Of a DNA stretch of 64,000 bases, positions 1 through 11,300 are shown piece after piece. The number at the start of each line of letters is the position of its first letter. The first letter of the stretch is position 1. Origin of the DNA: Prunus persica (taxonomy: Eukaryota; Streptophyta; Magnoliopsida; Rosales; Rosaceae); NCBI RefSeq assembly GCF_000346465.2, contig NC_034015.1:9232923-9296922 (forward strand), in the 5' to 3' direction. Both the position numbers and the translations under genes were made by a program. Under the pieces are notes generated by a model. It had not been told where the DNA came from. It did no database searches and worked only from the letters and a program-made list of their open reading frames with translations.

Positions 1-1646
1 TAGGAGTTCTTTCTCTCTTTTCAGATTTATGAGCTCCTATAGGTCTCCTTATTTTAGAAGATGGATATGGAGCATGCTTGGTGTTATATTTTTCAATTTG
101 TCTAAAAAGGTGGTTTAGAGAACCCATTGTAGATGCTGTAATACCTTATTCAAAAAATATTCCAAAGTTACCCTTCACTTTTAAATTATTTACAGCCACC
201 GTCTATTCAACCCGTGAAGCAAAAACCCGGCCCGAATACCATTCTTTATTCCTCTCCGACGATCATCTGCCTCCTCCGTTCTTTTTCTGCGGCTCCTCCA
301 TTCAGGTGACCATCCTTCATTTCCTCTTTCTCACCGTTAATTTGCTCTTTTACTCTTTTGGGTTTAACTTTTGAGCAAATTTGTGTATCTTTTGTTTTTT
401 CTTTTTTGTGGGAATTCGTCGGAACTGCTTCTACTTCTCTCCAATGTTTTTGTTTCTGCATTACAGTAAATGGGTAGGGTTGATGTTTTTTTGCCTCTCA
501 TTAATTAATTTCCATGATTTGGAAGTGGCTGCGGAGCAATTCAGTTTAATATTTCCTCGTTTTTGTTTGTATAATTTATTTACTCGGTTAAATCAAGTTG
601 CTTTTGTTGCCGTTTGGTAAGAAGGGATGTCTATGATGTTGGTGAAGTTATTATGATGATGGTTTTTCATATTAAACCTCGCCTGCTAACTGTTTGATTA
701 AATGGGTATGAGAATCTCTTTCAGTGACAGTGTTTGCTAAATTGGATATGCTTAACTCTTTATATCTTGCTACACTCATATGCACAGGATCAGCCTGAAA
801 ATGCTTCTTTGGGATTTGCATGCGGTTGTCTCCACACGCAAGTTTTGTTAAAGGTCATTGAACTTCTTAACACAGCTGATAGCCTGAGCTGCATTTGTTT
901 TCATTGATGGTTTTAGGCTGCACCAGATGAAGTTTTTCAGGGTAGTGCTTTTGCTCTTCCAGGGCAGAGGCATGGTACATTTTAGTGAGCAGCTGCTACT
1001 TCTGTTTGTAGGGTGTTTTTGACAAGCATTTAGAGATGCTTTTCAAAATTCAAAACTACAGTGACTTTAAGAAAAAATGTTGAATGAGATATATTAGATA
1101 TAGCATTTCACTGCTAGTTTTCTCACTGATGCTTTTCGAAAGCCACTGCAACAAAAGGAATTTGAATCTGGAGTCCACAATCATTTCCTTTCTTTAGGTT
1201 ATCAGTCAGATTATTTTTCTTTGCAATATTAGTTGTTAGAAAGACAATCCATATGAGAATTCAGTTATTAATGGTTTTCTACGTGACTACATTGTCTTTT
1301 CTTGTGCTTCACCTGCTTTTTCTTGTGCTTCACCTGCTTTGTGTGTGAGAGAGAGAGAGAGAGAGAATCTTCAAGAAGGACTGCATTTAGTAGAGTATGC
1401 TTATGGTGAGTTGAGAGAAAGTGATTTGATTTCTAGGAATAACTTTTCAAATGTCTCATACAGCATTCTTATGTTTGAATGGGTTGGGTTGCGAGGTAAG
1501 TTCTTAGAGGAGAATTAAATCACATAAGTGAAAAGATGAGTTGATCTGAAACATGAATGTAATCAAAAGTTATTTTTCAGTGTCAGAGTAATTGCGTGCT
1601 TATAATATCCTATTGTATCTAAACTTCTTGCAGATTCTAAATTTAA
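1..1646 (+). other. 5' region and leader intron of the IDM-like gene
   Basis: No convincing coding region lies here. A pyrimidine-rich stretch around 230-305 looks like a non-coding first exon; it ends at a GT donor at 306 (TTCAG|gtgacc). The matching acceptor is at 1632-1633 (cttcttgcag), 13 bases before the ATG at 1647. The putative leader intron of 1328 bp holds a (GA)n run at 1346-1366. The transcription start was not located. Known: leader introns are common in plant genes. Inferred: the exon pairing. Confidence 0.5.
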
Positions 1647-3256
1647 ATGGCAGCCGTGATGGATGGCTCATCTCAGGCTACACAATCTAATTCTGTCACA
1701 GGTTTAGATTCTAACAATGTCGAAAGGAGGATGGCAAATGATGATCAGCGCTTCCTCTTGTACTTCATTATGGGTACCTACTTTGGGCCTGGTCTTAAAG
1801 GAGAGAGCCCGCCAAAGTCAGTTCTGCAGAGAATAGCCGAGCGACTTCCACCATATACTTTTAAGCAACTAGGTGGATCCCACCTGAAAACTGCAGAGGT
1901 AGAGCAGGTGTACTATTATGTTCTTCGGAAGGCTCATAAATCTGCCATTGTTAAATTACCTGTGTTATACCAGTTCTTCCATGGTAACCTCCTTAGCCAT
2001 CGAGAAGACACCACAGCCAACTACCCTCAGTTTCCTGATCTATTTCCTCTCCTACTCCACTCCCATTCACAGTTCAGTAACAGATACAATATCTTTGAGA
2101 ACATCGTATTTATTAATAACCCAGAAACGCATTACATTAAGACAGAGGATATTGAAAGATTTAAGAGGCTAACTGGGCTGGAGGAGTTTCTTCTGGATAG
2201 AGATGCTGCAAGGCTGCATACTTATCCTGATGGAAGTGTTTCATATAATGTGTCGGTGCAGGAGCCGGAGTCCAATGGAGAGTCACCTCCCACTAGTTCT
2301 TGTCAAAGTTCTAGGGGAACAAAACATTTAGATAATCTCGTGGAATCGAATGATCCTCTGAAACATGTGCATGTCGTGGCACCTATCAGTAGTGTGCCAT
2401 ATAACGGTACGCCTGTGCTGTATAGTTATATGGCCCCTTTATCTACTAAAGATGACTCTGATCCTGTGGAGAAGGTCGATCCTGCTATGATTTTTCTTCC
2501 TTCTCTTCCAACTAAAAGAGAGTGGTCCAATATTGTAGCTGCCACCAGAGATGGATTTGCTTTAACTGGCAGTGCAGCAAAAAGGCAGGTGGGACCAACA
2601 ATAGGGCTGATTGACATTGGAGAATGTGAGGATTCATACTTGTTTCGTGTATCTCTTCCTGGAGTGCGAAGAGATGAAAGTAAGTTGCTCTATCAACTTA
2701 AAAAATTGAATCAGTTACTGAAATGAAACGCATAATAAATAGATTTCCAGGTGCTGAAACAGAAACTACACAGACATGAGTGCATGTCTTGGTGCAGCCT
2801 TGTTAATAAATATAAAAAATGTTTAACCAATGATTCGAGACACATATTTCACTTTCAATAAACCACGGCTAAGTGGCGGAGACTTATCTCTCACATATGT
2901 CTGTCCACAGCCACTTGTATGGCCTCTTCGATGCTAGCACTACCACTCGTATACTTCATTAACTAAACGGATGCAGAGTGATGATTTCATTTTTCACTAC
3001 AGGGGACTTCAGCTGTGAAGTTGAAAATGAGGGCCGAGTGTTGATAAGAGGAGTGACAATAACAGGTGAGAAGACAGTCTACAGATACTCTCAGATGTTT
3101 GAAATGCGAACACAGAATCTGTGTCCATCAGGGCATTTTTCTATCTCATTTCAGCTGCCTGGTCCAGTTGATCCTCAGGAGTTTTCTGGTAATTTTGGGA
3201 CAGACGGAATTCTGGAGGGTGTTGTGATGAAACGAAAAGATGTCAAATATGCTTAA
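1647..3256 (+). CDS. Alpha-crystallin (HSP20-like) domain protein, IDM2/IDM3 type
   Basis: Two coding exons, 1647-2679 and 3003-3256, joined by a GT/AG intron (donor GAAA|gtaagt, acceptor ctacag|GG). They give 428 residues with a phase-consistent split Arg codon. The C-terminal part is a small-heat-shock-type beta-sandwich: SLPGVRRDE at the exon junction, then [16 protein letters not shown] and a closing [20 protein letters not shown] block. The N-terminal 200 residues contain the [13 protein letters not shown] and [10 protein letters not shown] blocks that I associate with the plant 'increased DNA methylation' proteins. In Arabidopsis IDM2 and IDM3 work with the histone acetyltransferase IDM1 upstream of the demethylase ROS1. 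Seen: exons, length and the beta-sandwich. Inferred: orthology, and whether IDM2 or IDM3 is closer. No signal peptide or membrane segment is visible. Confidence 0.75.
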
Positions 3257-4328
3257 CTAAAATTTAGTCAGTCCCTGTATATTTGTGATATTACCAAATT
3301 CTATTTCGTGATATTGCCGTTGAATGGATGCATGGTGAAGGTCAAATTCTATTTAGTCAGCTGATTTCATATTATTACGTCCACATCAGCCACCCTTAAA
3401 ATTTTTATTAATCGATCCTTGCTGACGGAAGGCTAATGTTCTTGAAATCAGTTAACATAGTGTTTTTTTCTGTTTTTTGAGAGGAACTTTTCAGTTTCTT
3501 GATTTACTAATTTTGCCCAAAAGCTTGCAATTGGTGGTGGATATGCCAGTAAGCAAGTTAGTGATGTGCGATCTGAGGTCTAGCACATTGATTAGTAGAT
3601 TGAATGGCTCCCGCTGATTTGGCAATCGGTTTACCCCGAAAATTAGAATTTAAGTAAATTTGTAACGCCATGCGGATATGCCATGTTGTGTTACCATTAC
3701 ACAATTATTTTCCTGGAGTTTGGCTCCCGATCAAAAGTACACCGATGCTAGCATATGTCAAATAACAGAAGTTAAAGATGTCATCTATGCAAATCTACTA
3801 CTTACTCCTCAAACCAACATCAAAGGATCCCTTTCCCACAAAATTAAATGGTGAAATAAAGACTAAAATGAACAAATGTCAAAAGAACTTCATTGGATAC
3901 GACTGCACATATAAAAACTGCACTGTCGTTTGTTTCTCACCTCATAATTTACTCAAATCTTTGAAAAGAAACTAAATATATCCCTTCACTAAGAAGCAGA
4001 CAGTTGTTTCATCAATTCTTGTATTCAGATGCGAAAGCAAAAGTTTGTATACAAAAACCTAGAGCAAATCTGACGTCCTATTCCAGTTAAACAGCTCCAT
4101 TGTCCCAAAGTTCTATGTTTTCTTTGTGCAATATATGAACTACGATTTCATGCAAACCCGTAACTTAAACCTATAAAGGGGATGGCCGCACTTTCTTTCC
4201 TGTACTACAAGGTGTAGGGTATTACGGACAAAGAAGTATGTTATGATACTATTTACACCCCAGTGGATCCATTCATAACTCATCAAACATGTCCAAGGAA
4301 CATAGCCACAAACATGGACAAAATGGAA
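3257..4328. other. Intergenic, convergent 3' ends
   Basis: Both neighbouring genes end here, tail to tail. No gene, repeat or RNA was recognised. Small open frames such as 3778-3975 have no family resemblance. The DNA presumably holds the 3' UTRs of both transcripts. Confidence 0.5.
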
Positions 4329-5342
4329 TCAACAGCCGAGTTTTTTGGCTATTTTTTCAACCAGAGCCTCTTTTCGTAACTTATAATACCCTGTCAGCTT
4401 GATTTTCTGTGCCAACTTCCTCAGTTCAACTATTTTCTTGTTCTTCAAGCTTGAAATTGTGTGAGGAACCAAAGCCCCAGTGTAAGAACCATCTTCAACA
4501 GAGTAGGGTTCTATGATATGAAGATCTTCCGTTTTTTCATAGACTACAATCTGAAGATCTTTCTTACTCCCACCATCTGTTGCATCCTTGTGTGAATCTT
4601 GCAAACCCAAATCTACAGGCAAATCTTTAACCTCTGCAGTAAGTGATAAAGTTGAAGTCCTTTTCCTCTTCTTTTGTGACTGTGAAGCTGAAACTTTGGT
4701 GGTGTGAACTGATTTTTTCAAGTGCATCAAACTTAAAAACTGCTTTAAACTGGTGTTGTCATCATCAATTATTGATTTTCTTTCCTTTTTGGAATGTGGA
4801 ATGAACGATGTATCTGTAGGAGGAAAACTTGGCTCTTGGGCATTCTTCATACTGAATGGTGATTTCCTCTGTGTCTTTGGCTTTTGTGGTTCCAAACCCA
4901 AGTTCACACGGGGTTTCTTGTGAAGGTCAGCATTAGCCTTTTGAGATTCTTCTGCTGGTTTTCCTACATCATTTAACTTAGGCTTGGCTGTATCTTCACC
5001 CATCTGATCTTTTGAAGGCAAAGCAAAATGTCCAAGGTCAGTGAGACCACCTTCTTGAAACTTGACTATTTGTAGATTATTACTGACATCCCCGGCAGCC
5101 TTTAAACATGTATTAGAACATACTGTCTTGTTAGCAAGAATAACCTTGGATTCTTTGATGCCCACTTTCTGTGCAGTTTTAGGAACAAAGTCAATTAGCT
5201 TTTGCTCTACATCAGATTTTTCATTTTTTCCCTGTCTTGAAGCACATAATCTGGATTCAGAACTTTCAGTCCTCTTGTTGATGCCAGCAGATTGTCTCCA
5301 AGAATTTGGACTCATATACTTAACAAGAGCATTTGCAGGCTC
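4329..5342 (-). other. Last coding exon of the repeat-exon gene
   Basis: The acceptor is ttttag|GAGCCTGC at 5343-5344. The exon opens with EPANALVKYMSPNSWRQSAG, a diverged copy of the unit repeated in upstream exons, then 300 residues rich in Lys and Ser with basic clusters (KKRKRTS). It ends in the SAP/Rho-N-like helix pair, with the stop at 4329-4331. Confidence 0.7.
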
Positions 5343-8300
5343 CTAAAAGAAAGAGAAACATGTCTTATTACAAGTTAATGACCAGAGAAGGGGTATTGAG
5401 CTAAGAATTGTGATCCCTTGCAGTGCAGTCAGCCTGGTACTGCAACTACAGGTTTATAAACAAGGATGGTTTCCCTAGGTTTTAAATTCTTAAGGAAGAT
5501 AGTTGTAACTAACCATAAGAAAGTAAGATAATTGCTATAGAGAAGTAATTGTATATCTATTACAGAAAAGAGAGAGCTTCTCTTACCTTTTCTATTTTTT
5601 GATGGGTTGCTTTCCCTCCTTCCTCATATCCTTTTTCAATCAATCGAGAATTTTTCATCTCATTCGACCAGCCCTTTGCGTATTTAAGAGAATCTGAGCT
5701 GAAATATTTCACAACACCATCTGCTGACTGTTCAATTGAAATGAAGGAGCAAAAGAGTAACAAAATGTTAAGATCTACTGCAAAAATATTCCGTACAAGG
5801 AATAATTCAGACTAGGACCTTTTTATTCCTTCAGTTGAATTGCACTAAGTGAAACATAAGACATAAGGTGCAGTAGCTGTAAACTCTTACAGTACATGAT
5901 CATATTGACTATGTTGTACGGATAATTGGATACACATTAAGTGCAGATGAGAATTATACAAACAAAAGAGAGCTGCAAGTACCTCAACTGTTCTATCAAC
6001 ATCTGTTCCACATTTATCACGCCTTGATGAACCTACAATATTTACCATAGGTATTGAAGTGTGTTCTCCCACCTTCTCACTCATGATTTTTGAATCAGAG
6101 TTTTTCAATTTGTTCTTCTCATCAGGACAGCTGACACTTGTACTTGAAGTTTCTTTAGTAACAAGCTGTTCATTGTAAAATAAAACAAATTATGGCCGGA
6201 CCATAAGTCATACTATGAGTAATATAGTTGTTACCATTGCAGAGATGTAGAAGTAACATAATTGTTAGAAAGATGTAATTTATCTATAACAGAAAAGAGA
6301 GAGGTACTGTAGTAGTTTTAAACTCTTACAGCACATGATCATATTGACTATGTAGTACGGATACACATTAGGTGCTCATCTTTATTATACAAACAAGAGA
6401 GCTGCAAGTACCTCAACCAGTTTAACATCTGTTCCAGGTCCATCAGGCCTCAATGATGGACCTATATTATCTGCCACAGGCATTGAAGCATGTTCTTCAA
6501 CCATCTCATTCATAATTACTGAATCAGAAATTTTCAATTTGATCTTCTCTTCAGGGCAGATGACACTTGTACTTGAATTTTTCATAGCAATATGCTGTTC
6601 ATTGTAAACAAAAATAAATTATGTTCATACCATAAATCAATATTATTTAGGGAGATTCACTATTATACCCAATATAGGGGCCCAAATTATAAAAATACCC
6701 CATATGAAATGGACTTTAGAAACACACCCAAAGCCCATTTATAACATAACAAAGAGGCTTTTAACTTCTTATAAATTACAAAACTGCCATTAATTTCTTA
6801 AAACAAGCCCAACCCCAAAATCTCATAAAAATACCCAAAACACTCAATAGGGCATCAAAGTAATTTAATAATCAATATTAAATTCCATAAGGCCAGCTGT
6901 CATTTTTTGGGTTTTTTTTCGGGTTTGTTTATAGAAATTTAATGGTGTAGGGTTTATTTATAATATTAGTGCTAAGAATGGGTATATCACTAAATATCTC
7001 TATTATTTATTTATTTTTTTGAAAAGAAACGATTTGTATTCATAAATCAATATTATGAGTACCATAATTGTTACTATTACAGAGATGTACTAGTTAGTAA
7101 CATAATTGTTATAGAGATGTAACTGTATATCTATTACAGAGAATGGAGAGCTTCTTGTACCTTTTCGGTTTTTTCAAGGGTTGATTCAGGATTTAAAGAT
7201 AAACTCAACATTTGATTTTTGTCTGTGGAAGTAGAAGGCTGTTTCCTTACTTCCTCATATCCATTTTCTACCAAAAGAGGCAGGCATGAATTTTTCATCC
7301 CACTGGAACAGCCATTTGCATATTTAAGAGAATCTGAGCTGAAATATTTGACACTAGCATCTTCAGGCAGTTCAATTTGAAACTAAAGAGCAAAAGAGAA
7401 ACAAAATGTTAGTACTGTAGAGCTACTCCCAAGTAGAAGGAATACGTCAGAGTTGGACCTAATTTGAGCTCTAGAAGAAAACCTAAGTTGTGGTTTCAAT
7501 AATGGTAAACTCTTAGAGCACACAAACATACTGACTATGCACTATGGATGCACATTAGCTTCTGATGTACGTTATACAAACAATGCAGCTGCAAGTACCT
7601 CAACCGTTTTACCAAAATCTCTTCCAAATCCATCAGGCCTCGATAGTGAACCTGTAATATCTGCCATAGGTATTGAACTGTATTCATCCACCTTCTCATC
7701 AATGCTTTCCGAATAAACAAAATTCAATATGTCATTCTCATCAGGGCAGCTGATACTTGTACTTGAATCTTTGATAGTAGCATGCTGTTAAAACAAAAAT
7801 AAATAAATAAATTATGTCCAGACTATAAATCCTATTATGAAATTATGAGTGACAAATATAGAAGATAGGTTATTAGAGGTGAAGGTATTAAAAAAATGAT
7901 GAATCTGCAAATTATTAAACACATGATCTCCAGCACAAGTTAAGAAAGTAAGAGACAAGTGCTGTTTTGTAGCTACAGCACTACTTGATTTTCAGTTGCA
8001 CAACTAGGATGCTGCAGATGCACGATCCCTGTAATTTAAATGCGTAAAACAATAATAGTGGATATGCGATTCATGAACTCTGCTTGCTCTCCAGATGGAA
8101 ACACCAAATGGATCCATAGTTCTAGATAAGTATTGCAAGGGTATAGCCTTCTCTGCATTGCATAAATAATAAGTTCATAACTTGATATGAGACTGATAGA
8201 TTAATTGCTATAACAGTTTCCTCAATACTGCAATCACCAGGGACAGTGTTAGCCAGCTCGATAGGCATTTTCTACACTTCAAAGGTGAATCTGATAGAAA

Positions 8301-11300
8301 GTGAAAGAAATCTGAACATAAAAAAAGCCATCTTAAGGTCGGTGATTTCGTATTGATGGCGAGTAAGATGTACTTAAAAAGTTATAAAGAAAAGAAGATC
8401 AGGGCTGCAGCACGGCATGTCTACAATTGCATAGAAGGTTCAACTAATAGACACATTTATTTAATCTAAATTGCAACACATGGCATAATTTTGCATTGAA
8501 ATAATGAAAATGAGAGAAATGAAAACAGTGAGAGAGAGAGAGAGAGAGGGAGAGAGAGAGACTCAAACCTCAACTTCTAAATTTTGCATACTCCTCTCTT
8601 TATGGAACATAGATGCATCTTGAATAATTTTCTTTTCGTCTGGAGCAAGACCTTGTCCTTTGGGCTCCCAGTGCGTAGTGCTTTCTGAATATGTTGTTTT
8701 CTTCTTGTCGCAGTATCCAGCTGCAAGTCTCAAAGAATCTGAGCTCAAATTCATGACATCAATATTTGCAGGCTGTTGACTGTTAAAAGTCACGGTTGAT
8801 GCTTTCTTTTCCACAGGAGCAAGATCTTGTCCTTCGGCCACCCACTGCCTTGCATGTTCTGAATCTAATATTTTCTTCTTGTCAGAGTAGCCAGCTGCAA
8901 GTCTCAAAGAATCTGGGCTGGAATACATGATATTAGTATTTGCAGGCTTTTCATTCTTAAACATCATGGTTGATGTTTTATTTTCCTCACAAGTAAGACC
9001 TTGTCCTTTGGCCTCCCATTGCTGAGTGCTTTTTGAATTACTCTTGCTTGATGTTTTCTTTTTGTCATAGTAGTCAGCTGCAAGTCTTAAAGAATCTGGG
9101 CTGGAATCCATGATATTAGTATTTGCAGGCTGTTCATTGTTAAAGATCATGTGTCAACTGAAGGCAATACGACATAATTCATTGTTAAAGATCTCCTAAC
9201 CTAAATTCAACCCTCTTTTTTTTTCAGGGGGAAGGGGGAACATGTTTGTTTATGTGAAATAAGTCGATAAATATTAAAAGACATTGCGCAGTTAACTATC
9301 CGACATTCTAGTCAAGAGATAACATCCACAAAATGTTTTACGTTCATTATGGTCTATGAATATTGCATGTTTAAGAAGTTTATGGAATAAAATCTAATAG
9401 TAAATCCGTTTTTTGCTTTTATATTGTTGAAAAATTAGAGTCTGTTAAGTCTTACTGAACTGAGGCCTCATATATATTTGGAATATGGTTCGATTCAGAA
9501 GCCATCTAGACAATACAAATATCAAGAGAAGGTTTTGAAATATGGCCCCAAATTGGTGTGAACCCTTAGAAGAAAAAGGTTTTATGAAAGAAATGATAAA
9601 ATACAAAAAGACAAGGAGGAGTCCAAAAACAAAGAGAACAAGGAGACCACCAGTTAACAGGATAACACTGATTAAAAGAGAAATACAGCAACAAAACTAC
9701 AACAGAGAAGCTATCCTAGAGCTGCCTTCCAATCTAGAGAAATAATGGATAGAGAAAGGTCCTTGAAATATGATAAAACGGAAGCCCACAACAACCTAGC
9801 CTTCTCTCCTCTACCAAAAGCAGCAAGTCTTTCACTAAGCAATGAATGGCACCCTTCTGGAATTACATGGCTTACTCCGGCCTCCCTGAATAATGGATAC
9901 CACAAACTTTGAGCTACTGGACAATGAACAAACAGATGATCTGCACTCTCCCCTTTCATTTTACACATAATACACCAACTAGGAGAAAGACAACAATTAG
10001 GTCTCCTTTTGTGAAACAAATCACACGTATTCACCTTCTTGCACACCTGTCTATTTGACACAAGTTCTATTGTTAGGCGTTCTTTGCATAAATATGCTGC
10101 TAATTTTTTTTCTTTAATTATACTTGAAGGGCTGCAAAGGTTCTCCATGAATCTTATTTCAATATATTCAAGCTATTGATAAGCAATTATTACGTAAAGC
10201 CTGGCCTCAGGTTGCATTATTTATTCCCCCTGCCCCCAAACCTTTTGCCCACAGCCAGGTCTGATTGTGTTCTACAATAAACACAACTAATAGACACCGA
10301 CTACTTGAAAGAGTCCCAGTTCACCTCCAAAATATTTACTTCAGAAATCCTTAACCACCCCTGAGCTTTTCTATATCAAAATCTGGCTCTTAATATTGCA
10401 TTGTTAGTAATATTGTCAAACATCGTGCGTAAAATTAGTTACAAGAGCATCTGGAAAGCTTTTGCATGTCAAAGAGAAAAACAGTTTGAAATTATGATAA
10501 CTTGAACAAACCTAAGATATTACTGCAGAGTCATGCTACATTGTAAGCAGTCACAAACAGCTTATGTTCAAAGAGGAAGACTTGCACACATAAATAAATA
10601 GTCCAAAGTAGCGTAACCTAAAGTTGTAAGCACATTCATTCAAATTTGAAGAATAATATAGTGGTATGAGTTAAACAATAAGAGGGATAGAGCTTGTCCG
10701 ACCTTAATTGTTTTGGAGTCATTTGTTTTCTTTTCTTGAAACTTCAAAGTCGTACTTGTACATCTTTCTCCCTTAGTAATGCCAATTTCACCACGTTCCT
10801 CCTTTACAACACTATGTGAGTCAGATTTATTCAAGTCTTTGTGCCCATCCAAAAGTCCAGTATCATGTAGTGAGGAATCTGAGCTTGAGTTTAAGGCAAT
10901 GACTTCTGGAGTCCGCTTTTTGTAGAAAGAAAAATATGTATTGATTATATCAGTTCATTATAAAATTGTTAGAGGATCAAATTTCAAAATTAGGATCGTT
11001 ATGAGCATTAAAAGCACTGGATTCAAAAACAGCAAACAAAAATCATGTGCATATAAATTAATAAACCTTTTTTAGTTGACCCATTTCTCTAGATAGGTCC
11101 CATCAAATACCATTCATTCCAAAGGTAACGTTTTGATCTCGAAAAATGCAGAACCAACAAGCAACAAACAGGAGAAGAAAGTTTGGGCAGATAAAGAGGA
11201 GGAAAATCTCAACTAATCCAAACATGCCTTTGAAAAGCAACAAAGTAGGAGGAAATAAACTATCCTATGATTGGCAGATCCGAAGGTGAATAAATTTGAA

